Shown here piece by piece: positions 34,347 through 44,248 of a stretch of 64,000 bases of DNA (its first letter is position 1; each line of letters begins with the position of its first letter). The DNA is from Corynespora cassiicola (lineage: Eukaryota > Ascomycota > Dothideomycetes > Pleosporales > Corynesporascaceae): positions 1 to 64,000 of the forward strand of contig JAEUWY010000012.1 in NCBI GenBank assembly GCA_022059125.1. The letters are read 5' to 3'. The position numbers and the translations under genes are program-made. The notes under the pieces were generated by a model. That model was given only the letters and a program-made list of their open reading frames with translations. It was not told where the DNA came from and made no database searches.

Positions 34347-36065
34347 TCAGCTGCGATGCCAAACAACTACCGGTATTTTCGGCGACGGCACCTCCAAAGT
34401 ATCCCTTCTGACTGTCGACCGGTCCTTATCAGATTCTGCGTTGGGCGAAGGGTTTCTCACGCTGCTTGAACTCCCTTCGATTGTGGCAGAACGTATGCTG
34501 CCCGCCATACTAACAGCTCTGGACCGATTGAGTATCTCTGCATACTGCCGTTGAGTTTCAGCTATGTTCTTGTTCCGCATCCTTTCTCCAGGGATTTCGG
34601 GAAAATCGCGTGCTTCCCTGTTGAAGCTTGATAGATCAAGCTTGTCGTGGGCGGCAGTTCCCAGGTAGTTACCCGCTGCAGTCAGCAACTTGGCGACTCG
34701 CCGCCGGCTCTCAGCGGCGGCCATGGTCGGCGTTCTCTCTAACATTTCCTCTTGCTGTCGTGCTGGAGGTACCATCTCGCCACAGTGGTTTTCAACATCT
34801 GATATGCGCTCGTTGACACATCGATCGCTAGATGAGCGCCGATCACCCGATACAATAGTCGGTATTGCACGGTCATGATGTGAGCAGTTGCAGTGGTGGA
34901 CGTAATGTGATGTGTAATCGGGAGGTGTGATTTCTTCCTCGGTATTCCCCGTGAGTAGGAGATATAACGAGCCAAGAGCCGCAAGAATGGTCCCCGCAAT
35001 AGGGCCCCATTGGCCGATGCTGGCAATGGGTTCAGTCTGGTACGAAACCTGGGCGCTGAAGAAGTTGATTTCGCCGATGATGAGAATGGCGAGGACTGCG
35101 GCTGCAAAGAGGGGGACCTCGATGACGCTCAGAAGGAATCTGACCATCTCGTTGACTCCCTTCATCTTCCCGACCGTGGCTCCATTGGTACCCTCGATGA
35201 GGTCATTCATGCGTTGGTCCTGCCCGCCAAAACGCGTCTTCCAGTTAATCTCTAGGATCTTGTCGAGTGTAAAGATCAGCGACAGGATGGCAGGTATGCA
35301 ACATGCAGCTGCAACGAGCATGCCCGCGTTGAAAGACAATCTGCTTGGCGCTGGAATCACATAAATCTCCTTTAACGGGCCGTTGCGCATGGGCGAGTGG
35401 GGGCCCTGGGCTTGGGTGCACACGAGGCCGCACGAAGCATTTTGATAGGGAAAGCTGGCGACACTGGTCGAGATTGGGGCGCCGTCATCGTCATGGGCGC
35501 AGTGCGAAGGCGAGACGCGATAAAACTCGACGGCTAGACTGGCCAAGCCGGCGAGGATAAGGCCGGTCCAGAGGAAGATGGTGTTCCTGCCGGGATCGTA
35601 AAAGTAGGTGCGCGACAGCCTGACGGTCAAAGGGGCAGCCAGTATGCCGATGGTGCAGTACTGGAAAGCTCCATAGACGTCCATGTCGACAGCGCCTAGA
35701 AGCCGTGGTTAGTGGCGGTCTTGGGCAGCCCACAAAACGTACCCTGCACATGCACGCTCGCTAAAACGATGGCGTGGATCGCGGCGACGGCAGGCAATAG
35801 CAGCGCAGCAGCGAGGCACGCGTTCCGTAGCCACTCTGCCTTTCGTGCAAACACACAGGCGGCGACCAGGACGTAGTATCTTGGAGCTGCCGTCAGTTGG
35901 GTGCCAAGCACGGGACGGTTGAACGTACAAGACTCGTGAGCCGGGCCCGTATTGGCCGGAGAGAGGCCAGGCGCACACGACCTGGAGGCCATCGTTCGTG
36001 CCATGGGCGGGTGGAGATCGCGCAGCCAGGTGGCTCAACAGCGGGCTCGCAGAAAGCGCCGGCAT
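34347..36065 (-). CDS. Multi-pass membrane protein of unknown function
   Basis: Exons 35929-36065, 35743-35879 and 34347-35695 give 540 residues. Hydrophobic segments are seen at YYVLVAACVFA, AAALLLPAVAAIHAIVLASV, YCTIGILAAPLTV, IFLWTGLILAGLASLAV, AGMLVAAACCIPAILSLI, VPLFAAAVLAILII and PIAGTILAALGSLYLLL, so about seven helices. The C-terminal 190 residues are hydrophilic and presumably cytosolic. I recognise this as a common kind of sordariomycete integral membrane protein with no assigned role. The first exon junction (acceptor CCAAG) is the least certain; the ATG at 36065 is preferred over a GTG two codons upstream. Confidence 0.75.
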
Positions 36066-36566
36066 GTCCACCGAGGGGAGATGGGGTCGAGGGTGCGTGG
36101 AGGCTCATGGCGGTGGGGACGTGGAGTCATTGTGTAAAGAGCAGAAGGCGGCCGACCCTGAATCAGACCGCGCAGAGTGAGGCAAGCCATGCACGGCGGT
36201 GCAGGTGATGGGCGGCATGGCCTGCTTACATGCGAACGAAGCAAGGTGAGACGGGCGTGGTGTTGAAGAGGGAGGCCTGAGGGGCGGGCTCCGGGGGGGC
36301 GGTCGAATCAGCGCCGCCGGCGCTAGCCTGCATGCCCTCACCGGTCTATCGATACCACACCTTGGCTCCTCACCCTGCCTCTCAGCCCCGCGTCAATTCT
36401 TCACCCCCGACGGCGACAAGCGTTCGCTGCGCCGAGATCGTCATCGCCAACAGAATCTTGGACGGGCCCGCGCTAGCTTGGAGCAAGAGCCTCATATGTC
36501 GCCAAATCCCCTCGCGTCAGGCCATCTCCACCTTCCTCCTCCCAGGGTGACCGGCGGTCTTGCAAA
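36066..36566. promoter_or_regulatory. Divergent promoter region
   Basis: GC-rich 500 bp between the membrane protein (minus) and the anion transporter (plus). The part nearest the transporter is rich in pyrimidines. Open frames exist on both strands only because of high GC content. Confidence 0.45.
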
Positions 36567-38615
36567 ATGACATCAGGGAGCGATGCCCCCCAGACTACCG
36601 GCGACACGAGCAAGATCAGGGAGTGGCGCTCCATCGTCACTCTCGTTGTCTTCGTTATAACGAGTGAGTGGGCAGCTTGCTTTTTTGGTCCTCTACCCGC
36701 CCCACAGCCGCTGACTCGTCTAGATCTCATCGTTCTTTTCCCGTTCCAGGTCCCTCTATATGCCCCTCGGATCTTGCACAATGGCTTCATCAACCTGCTG
36801 GTTGCCCTCCGCATTGTTCCGAGGAAGCGCAGCACTACACAGGACCCGACCTCGACCTTTGTGCGCTATGGCTTCCCCCTCAACTTCATCACTGCCCCCC
36901 TGATAGCCGACCTTTTCCTCTTGGCCATTCTTGCCATTGGCCGCCAAGAGGTTCACGATGGCACACTTGGTGGCAACAACATCGAACCACTCGACATTAT
37001 GCTCTTCTTTGTCTCTCTGGCATACATTGCCATCTCCATCGACGCCTCGGGACTGATCAGGTATCTGGCCTTCAAAGTTCTCCAGTGGGGTGGCAATGTG
37101 GGACACCGTCTGTTCTTTTACCTCTACGCCTTTTTCTTCGGCCTGACGACGTTTATCGGAAACGACCCCATCATTCTGTCCGGAACGGCTTTCTTGGCCT
37201 ACATGACGCGCGTGTCGAGTAACATTGTCCACCCCCGTGCTTGGATATACACGCAGTTTGCCGTGGCCAACATTGCGTCCGCCATTCTCGTCTCCTCGAA
37301 TCCAACGAACCTCGTCTTGGCTGGGGCCTTCAAGATCAAATTCATCAACTACACAGCAAACATCATCGTCCCAGTCGTTGCGACAGCCGTTGTTCTATTC
37401 CCCTTCCTGCTTTACTTCGTCTTCGCTGACGAGTCGCTGATCCCCTACTCGATCAAACTCCATGAGCTCCCCGAAGAAGCGAGGAACAAGCCGCCCGTCA
37501 ATCCCAACATCCCCAACGCGCGAGGAAAATTGGAAGGCCAAGAGGACGACCTCGGCGATGACGAAACTGGAAAACTTCTTTCGCTGGAAGAAATCATGAA
37601 TCCCTTTCTCGACAAGAGCGGCGCTGCATTTGGTGCCGTCATCATGGCCGCTACACTAGTCACAGTGCTTGCACTCAATGCTGCCTCCCAGAAAACGGGG
37701 GAGCACCCTGTATTCTGGGTCACTCTCCCCGCCGCCGCCATCATGTTCGTGTTCGACCTTGTTATGGGGTGGAAGAACCGAGCCGAGACACGTGAAATCG
37801 CTCGCAAAGGCCGCCAGCAGATTGAAAATGCTCAAGCCGAGCGCATGGTGCGAGAAGAAGAGGACAGGCGGCTGCGCAATCCAGGACTGGTCGATCCAGA
37901 TCGTATCGAACCTCACCATACCGAAGGAAATGCTCCCCAGGCATCGGAAGAGAAGACGACAGCCACAGTAGACCCTGAGAAACGCATAAGAGGCGAAAAG
38001 GCAGAGGCTGAGCCGCAGACCCTACAATCCATCATCGCTGACTCTTGGCACTGGTGTCAAGAGACTTTTCCAACTGCCGCCACCGTCATGACCCATCTAC
38101 CTTTGGCCTTGGTTCCCTTTGCCTTTTGCATGTTTGTCCTCGTGCAGGCGCTCGTTACCAAGGGTTGGGTTCCCGTCTTCGCTCATGGATGGGATCACTG
38201 GGTTACAAAGACGGGCACTGTGGGCGCCATCGGTGGCATGGGCTTCCTATCCGTCATCCTCTCCAATTTTGCCGGCACCAACATCGGCACGTCAATTCTG
38301 CTATGTCGCATGGTTCAAGAGTGGCAGGGGATACATGAGCGCAATGGAATCCCCATATCGGACCGTACCTTCTGGGCGACCGTGTACAGCATGGCTCTCG
38401 GCGTGAATTACGGAGCTTTCAGTGCGGCTTTTAGTGCTAGTCTTGCGGGTCTACTGTGGAAGGATATTCTCGCCAAGAAACATATCCGCGTACACAGCTT
38501 GGATTTTGCAAGGGTCAATCTGCCGATTATCGCCATTAGCATGATCGTGGGTTGTTCGGTGCTGATCGGTCAAATTTACGTCGTGCGGGGTGACCAGCCG
38601 TACATCCAGAGATGA
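36567..38615 (+). CDS. Ion transporter superfamily protein (ArsB/citrate-transporter like)
   Basis: The reading frame is open for 682 codons, but bases 36664-36723 form a 60-bp GTGAGT...CTAG intron; removing it gives 662 residues and the smoother helix VTLVVFVITNLIVLFPFQVP. About 11-12 helices surround a long cytosolic loop (about residues 280-330 and 390-470, acidic and helical). FIGNDPIILSGTAFLAYMTR and SSNPTNLVLAGAF in the N-half and LSNFAGTNIGTSILL in the C-half are the paired re-entrant motifs of the ion transporter superfamily that includes ArsB and citrate carriers. It probably moves an anion or acts as an efflux pump in the plasma or vacuole membrane. Because the intron length is a multiple of three, intron retention would still yield an open frame. 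Confidence 0.85.
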   Translation: MTSGSDAPQTTGDTSKIREWRSIVTLVVFVITSEWAACFFGPLPAPQPLTRLDLIVLFPFQVPLYAPRILHNGFINLLVALRIVPRKRSTTQDPTSTFVRYGFPLNFITAPLIADLFLLAILAIGRQEVHDGTLGGNNIEPLDIMLFFVSLAYIAISIDASGLIRYLAFKVLQWGGNVGHRLFFYLYAFFFGLTTFIGNDPIILSGTAFLAYMTRVSSNIVHPRAWIYTQFAVANIASAILVSSNPTNLVLAGAFKIKFINYTANIIVPVVATAVVLFPFLLYFVFADESLIPYSIKLHELPEEARNKPPVNPNIPNARGKLEGQEDDLGDDETGKLLSLEEIMNPFLDKSGAAFGAVIMAATLVTVLALNAASQKTGEHPVFWVTLPAAAIMFVFDLVMGWKNRAETREIARKGRQQIENAQAERMVREEEDRRLRNPGLVDPDRIEPHHTEGNAPQASEEKTTATVDPEKRIRGEKAEAEPQTLQSIIADSWHWCQETFPTAATVMTHLPLALVPFAFCMFVLVQALVTKGWVPVFAHGWDHWVTKTGTVGAIGGMGFLSVILSNFAGTNIGTSILLCRMVQEWQGIHERNGIPISDRTFWATVYSMALGVNYGAFSAAFSASLAGLLWKDILAKKHIRVHSLDFARVNLPIIAISMIVGCSVLIGQIYVVRGDQPYIQR

Positions 38616-38979
38616 TGCATTACGAAACAGAATCCGATTTCTTTTACGAATTTCACCTCCTATCCAAGGGTTTCTTCCTACTCATCGCTGAGAGATATCA
38701 TGATGGCAGGATGTCAGCTTTTCATTCCATGACAGCACTGATCATGTTAGCTCTCTTCTTCCTCAGTGAATACGTCGTGCCGACTGATGGCCTATACGTC
38801 CATCATGTCCACTAACAGACGGGGTGCTGTATCCCGGGTTTATAGATTAAACAGGCTTCTTTCCAGAATTCAAGGATTCATCAATGACTCCCACTTAGAT
38901 TCCAACTGATCGAAATGATAATAACTATTAATCATTATGAAATCCCATTACTCTGCTAGGAAGATTTGTAGGTCCAGAG
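38616..38979. other. Convergent intergenic region
   Basis: The 3' ends of the transporter and the rhamnosidase meet here; no gene or repeat is seen. Confidence 0.5.
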
Positions 38980-41598
38980 CTACTCGACAACCTTGAATCC
39001 TTCAACAAAAAACTCCTTTTTTCCACTTCCCACCACTTGAACCTCACTGCTTCCTGGCAATGTGACCTCTGCTTTGGAATTGGGTGGAATCGCAATTTCC
39101 AGATGCAGTCCATCATCTTCGATTCTCCAGCTGCTCTCCACCAGGCCATATGGGCTTAGATAGCTCGTCTTCGCATGCGCAAGGCCACCCCCTGGCTCTG
39201 GTGCCACCCGAACAGTCTTCCATCCAGGCTCCGCAGGCGCCAGTCCACCAATCTTCTGGTGAATCCAATCTGCGACGCTGCCGAATGCATAGTGATTGAA
39301 ACTGGTCATCTGTCCAGAATTCACTGTTCCATTTGGATTGAGCGAGTCCCATCGCTCCCAGGTGGTGGTGCCACCCATGTCGACCTGGTACAGCCAGGAC
39401 GGCACCTTTGTCTGCAGCAACATCTTGTAGAACTCTGCGGTGGCATTGACAGAGCTGAGGGCGAACCCGAGCTGCTGGGTGCCCGCGAAGCCGGTGCCGA
39501 CGAGATAGTCATTGTCTGCGATGACGCCGAGGAGCGTGTCGGTGGCGCGCTGCCGTGTCTCGGGATCTTGGTAGATTTCGAAGCGGAGGGCGAGGGCGAG
39601 TGCAGTCTGCGTCACGTTGGCGATCAGGCTGTCATAGGGCGTGACCCAAGCGTCGTGGAAGGCGGAGATAAGTTCTTGACGCTGGGTCGCGTACTGCTCC
39701 GCCTCGGACGACTTGCCAAGGGCAGCACTCATGTTCGAGAGGAGGTGAGTCATCTGAATGAGGTAGGCGTCCGAGACGAGATGTTTGTCGGTTGTTGCGT
39801 TTCCAGGATCTGAGGGTGGAGACAGAGGGTCAAGCCAATCCGCAAACTGGAACGTGGAACGGTTCCAGAGACCAGCCTCGTTGCGTGGAATGCCCTTGTC
39901 AATCCATGCTTGAGCACCGGGGTACTGCTCCTCGAGCATCGCCTTATCTCCGGTAGTCTGATAAAGAGCCCAGGGATTTCCGACAACAACATCGCCCCAT
40001 ATAGAAGTTGGCTGGCGAGTCCATCCTCCTTGAGGGGTAGGAGACTCGTCGGGGATGTAGAAAGGCGCCACAAAAGTGTCGTTCAGTTGCTGTTCTGACC
40101 AGACGTCCTTGAGCCAAGCCCTCCAGAAGCCGGCCGAATCGTATAGATAGTTGGCAGTCGGCATGAACGCATGCGCATCGCCCGTCCAGCCCAAACGTTC
40201 GTCGCGCTGGGGGCAGTCGGTCGGGACCCCGAGGAAGTTTCCCTTCATGCTCCAGACCACATTGCTGTGGAATTGATTGAGAATTTCGTGCGATGATTCG
40301 AAATAGCCTGTTCTCTGCATGTCACTGTGGACCACTACGGCGGTGATTGAGTCGTTGCCCAGCGTGGTGGTATTCGGCCAGCCTGTGATTTGAACATAAC
40401 GGAATCCATGGAACGTAAAGGAAGGCTCCCACGTCTGCTCCCCTTTTCCATGGAGGATCAGGCTATCGGTGGCTTTTGCAGTCCGGAGGGGGCGCGTTGC
40501 GACCTCGTCATTCTCCATGACCTCGGTGTGGACCATGGTAATGTTAGTACCAGCAGGCCCGTCAACTTTCAGGCGCAGCCAGCCCACAAGATTTTGGCCA
40601 AAGTCTACAACGGTCTTTCCCGACCCAGACTGAAAAATCTCTACTGGTTTTCTTGTTTCGATTTCTCGGACGGGTGGGCCGTCGGGTGAACTGATAGCTC
40701 CGGCAGGTGCAGGCAGCTCCTTAACGCCAAGCCATTCAGTATCATCGAAACCTGTTGATGACCAACCATCTATCTCGAGAGTAGAGTTGTAGACTTCGCC
40801 ATCGTAAATCTCGGATGTTATGACAGGTCCAGTACTGGCGCGCCATGAGAGATCGCTTTGGATGGTCTGCTTGCTGCCGTCCGGATTGGTGATGACGAGC
40901 AAGGCCAGCAGCCCGAGGGTGTCTCCCCAGATGTTTCGCTCCTTGTCCAATCCAAATCTTCCTGCATACCACCCTTCTCCAATGGTCGCTCCGATGACAT
41001 TGTCACCCGCAGCTAACAGATCGGTGACATCGTAGGTGTCGTAGACATGTCTGTACTGATATGACATGTAGCCAGGAGCCAAAACGTGATCTCCAACTCT
41101 TTTTCCATTGATTTCCGCAACATAAAGGCCTAGCGCGGTAATGTAAAGACGAGCTGATGCGGCGTCAGAATCAACATTGAATGTTTTGCGAAACAAGATG
41201 GGTCGCTTTGGTGCGTCGACTTCAGTGTCGCGATCGGCAGCTATGGGGATGGCATCCCCCCAGTCTTCAGCCTCCAGCAAGCCTGTCTCGACTGAAAACG
41301 TCTCAGACCATTCTGTCGCTGGCTGACCGTCCTTTCCATACGCTCGAGCTCTGACAGAGGCCGATTCGGCAGTTGCTAGCGGAGAGTCCGGCCAGGGTAC
41401 TAGCACTGAATCCGAAGAGTTGACATTGAAGATGTTGGGAACTCCGTCGGGTCCTCTGGTGATTTCGACATCGTAGCCAGACTGTTCCCAGTCGACGGCG
41501 GCGCCATCAAATTTCCAAGAAATGCGAGGCTGTGTTTCGGCGATCCCAAACGCCGGGTAGTGGTGTTCGAAAGACAATTGGGAGATCGACACCGACAT
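38980..41598 (-). CDS. Alpha-L-rhamnosidase, GH78
   Basis: A single exon of 872 residues without a signal peptide. Domain order is an N-terminal fibronectin-like sandwich (SFEHHYPAFGIAETQPRISW), a second beta domain with NGKRVGDHVLAPGYMSYQ, the (alpha/alpha)6 barrel, and a C-terminal beta domain. The barrel carries the GH78 signature PTDCPQRDERLGWTGDAHAF with the general acid Glu, and TTTWERWDS and SFNHYAFGSVADW later. GH78 enzymes release terminal L-rhamnose by inversion. Lack of a secretion signal suggests action on imported rhamnosides such as flavonoid glycosides. Length and full motifs suggest an active enzyme. Confidence 0.95.
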   Translation of the reverse strand: MSVSISQLSFEHHYPAFGIAETQPRISWKFDGAAVDWEQSGYDVEITRGPDGVPNIFNVNSSDSVLVPWPDSPLATAESASVRARAYGKDGQPATEWSETFSVETGLLEAEDWGDAIPIAADRDTEVDAPKRPILFRKTFNVDSDAASARLYITALGLYVAEINGKRVGDHVLAPGYMSYQYRHVYDTYDVTDLLAAGDNVIGATIGEGWYAGRFGLDKERNIWGDTLGLLALLVITNPDGSKQTIQSDLSWRASTGPVITSEIYDGEVYNSTLEIDGWSSTGFDDTEWLGVKELPAPAGAISSPDGPPVREIETRKPVEIFQSGSGKTVVDFGQNLVGWLRLKVDGPAGTNITMVHTEVMENDEVATRPLRTAKATDSLILHGKGEQTWEPSFTFHGFRYVQITGWPNTTTLGNDSITAVVVHSDMQRTGYFESSHEILNQFHSNVVWSMKGNFLGVPTDCPQRDERLGWTGDAHAFMPTANYLYDSAGFWRAWLKDVWSEQQLNDTFVAPFYIPDESPTPQGGWTRQPTSIWGDVVVGNPWALYQTTGDKAMLEEQYPGAQAWIDKGIPRNEAGLWNRSTFQFADWLDPLSPPSDPGNATTDKHLVSDAYLIQMTHLLSNMSAALGKSSEAEQYATQRQELISAFHDAWVTPYDSLIANVTQTALALALRFEIYQDPETRQRATDTLLGVIADNDYLVGTGFAGTQQLGFALSSVNATAEFYKMLLQTKVPSWLYQVDMGGTTTWERWDSLNPNGTVNSGQMTSFNHYAFGSVADWIHQKIGGLAPAEPGWKTVRVAPEPGGGLAHAKTSYLSPYGLVESSWRIEDDGLHLEIAIPPNSKAEVTLPGSSEVQVVGSGKKEFFVEGFKVVE

Positions 41599-42579
41599 GT
41601 TGGCACTCCGATTAAGCGATTCCGAGGCCTGTGTGATGGGCTACAGTCGCTGGTTTCTCTTGTGTATATATACCAAAAGTCGTCGAGGCAAGATGACCAT
41701 GGTGGCGGAGCTCGGTGCAATCTTGCGACGAGACAGCTCGGTCCATAATATGCCGTGTGCTGTACATGACGAAATTTCATCAACGCTTTTTGGTAGAAAA
41801 TTGGGTAAATCATTAGCATGCCTACGAATGGAGGGGTCAATGCTGATCGGAATGTGGAGAACCTGGGGTAACGCCGAGTCCCGGGGTCCTTGGCAAAGAG
41901 GAGAAGGCGCGAATTTTGCGTACAGTCGTAAATTGCGTATACAGCACGAATGCGGCGGAACTAGAACAAATTAAGTATCTGCAAGACCGGAAATGCATAT
42001 CAATCTGCCGATGCTTACAACCGGGCCTCTGGGAATTATAAACCATGCCAACTTTCCTGCGATGACACCAGAACTAAAAGAATTCGACTTTATTGATACC
42101 GATGTTTATTGTTTACTCTACACCATAGTTGATTTACTTTCTGAGGATTTGTGAGCTATGAACGATTCGCAACCTTGGAGCTTTTGGCTAACGCACAGAC
42201 TTGTGAATGAACATCTATCATTCATTTGATTCACTGATCGAATAGGCAAAAACACACGCGGCCTGTGGTCCTAAATTGCACAAAAAACACACAGGGACTA
42301 CCCCCAACAATGCCCGGAGATACAGAAAGCGGAGGAGACTCGCAGACAGGGACGCAAAACGCTGTAGGGAGGGCCTCGGCTGATCTTCGGCCTTGACCTA
42401 AATCCTAGCATACAAGTGATATACATGAGACTACACTTTTTGGAGAGAAGTATATAACACAAGCGCGTAACTATATGCTACGTAGGGATTGTAAGCGCTC
42501 AATTACATAGTAAAACCTGTCATACCAGAGAAATAGCCCTATCCCACGCCTTGAACATCCGCCATGTATTCACCACCCA
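41599..42579. other. Intergenic, no supported gene
   Basis: About 1 kb including the rhamnosidase promoter. Mildly AT-rich, with no conserved motif recognised. Confidence 0.5.
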
Positions 42580-43860
42580 TCACGCCTTGACTTTGCGTCC
42601 CAGATCATCCAACCTGTACTTAGTTCCACCTGGGTTCAGGGTGTGGTGAGAGATCTGCTTTAGGGACCCTAGAAGGCTGTTTTGATGAAAAACCATTCCG
42701 TGCTGTACGCACATGGCCCGGATATCCGCACCCGTAATGAATCCTCGGACAATTGGAACATTGTAAGCGGCAGCAAGATCCATCACGGTATCGTAGGCGT
42801 TGTGTTCCTCGCGTGCATTCGGCTCGCTCCCTTTCTCGTTGCGGACCATCCTGATGGCCTTTTCAAGGGATACGGTTGCTTCCAGGCTAAATAGGGAGGG
42901 TTGGCCAATAATCCGGAGGACGGAGGCTTCTAGGGATGGTATGGGCGGCGGTGGTGACAATGAGTCTATTTCTAATCAGTTACTGGGGCGAGGCCAGGGA
43001 GGTTTATTTACGTGGCGTTGAGGGAACCTCAGCATCGACAACGCCAAGCCCATTGTCGTCGCGGAGCGGTGGGTAGATTTTTGAGTCTTTGCCCCGTGTG
43101 CTCCCTTTCAGGGCCGTATCCAAGCCATTTAGATGACGTCTTCTGTCTGGGGTTGGGTCAGGGCCGAGAGAGCGGTGACGTCTGTCAGGGTTAGTACAAG
43201 TCACAGAAACGGACATTCATGTCCACCTACCTGTCTTCTTGAAATAGGCAGCCCGCATGCTGCCTGTCCTTTATGAGTTATTGGTCGAATTTCGGTCTGT
43301 CGAGGAAGTATCCTTGTCGGAAATCGTGGGCGCAGAGGTCCGTCATTCCGCGTAGGTGGAGGTACTGGGCCTCCCCTGCCTCGCTATTTTTGAAATAAAG
43401 GCCTGCCTTCATCATGGTGCAGCATGTCCTCACAAACTCCTTGTAATCATATGGTGACATGGGGGGCTCCACTCCGTCTGTCAATCTGCTGAGGAAGTTT
43501 TGCATGATCTCCGGCTCCAGCATGGAGGCAACCACGGAGAGATAGTTTGGATCGCGCGATTTTCCCTCAAGGAATCGTCGGAGATACCAGGTCGTCTGCT
43601 TATTCTAGGAGAATATCCTTGCTCAGCCTTGCCGCACAGGAGCGCAAATCGGTTGAAGATGCGGATTCCCTTCTCTAAGCTGCTCGTCACCGTGTCCCCA
43701 TCGACATCCCGAAAGCAGTCGTTGATAATGACCCATTCCGGTTTGAGGAACGCCAAGCGGGTGAGTTTTTTTGGGCTCCGGTGAGCTGATATGGTGGGAG
43801 GTCTGGCGGAAGGTCCGGTAGTTGGTCTGGTGAGTGGGCCTAGTAAATGGGCCTATTGAT
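42580..43860 (-). pseudogene. Unrecognised fungal gene, frameshifted and with an in-frame stop
   Basis: Not recognised. On the minus strand the pieces are TTTTTNTSIGPFTRP to SSPEPKK, then LTRLAFLKPEWVIINDCFRD to GKAEQGYS, then TTWYLRRFLEGKSRDPNY to LDRPKFDQ, then LIKDRQHAGCLFQED, then RHRSLGPDP to EVPSTPR, and last SLSPPPPIPSLEASVLRIIG to the stop at 42580. Pieces 1 and 2 differ by one frame at a run of seven A (43766-43772 region). Pieces 3 and 4 are in one frame broken only by TAA at 43278-43280. The last joins look like ordinary introns (near 43200 and 42965). No convincing ATG begins it. Two lesions suggest a pseudogene; the homopolymer shift could be an assembly error. Confidence 0.5.
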
Positions 43861-43883
43861 GTGTTGGTGGTGGTAGTAGTCAA

Positions 43884-44248
43884 TGCTACTAGGATGAGTT
43901 AGAAGGTGGAGCTGTACAACGGTAGGTAAGGCGAGAGAAAGTTAGAAGGTAGAGCTCGAGAAAGTTCAAGATTAGTGCTAAGAAAAAGTAAAGGCGGTGC
44001 TAAAAAGGGTACAATGTGCTAGAATGAGGTGTAAAGTGCTAGATTGAGGTGAAACATGCAGGATGAGGCCTAATTCGCGGTAAAATTGATTGAGAGACAA
44101 TGAGCGGCACATTCTCCCACACTGCTTGTGCCGTTCTCTCACCGGCGCTTATGCCCTTTTTAACGAAGTGCATGGTATTGCACCGTACATGACGCGCATT
44201 ACACCTTCAGAACTCTCACAACCTCACTTCTCAATTCCTTCGGCCGCC
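43884..44248. other. Intergenic with short degenerate repeats
   Basis: TGCTAGAATGAGGTG, TGCTAGATTGAGGTG and TGCAGGATGAGGC follow each other at 44017-44070, about 20 bp apart. This patch lies just upstream of the coiled-coil gene. The rest is A/G-rich leader sequence. Confidence 0.5.

Noticed and set aside
36332..36550. 72-codon ORF just upstream of the anion transporter
   Set aside because: Pro/Ser-rich translation of a pyrimidine-rich promoter; not in frame with the transporter and no motif.
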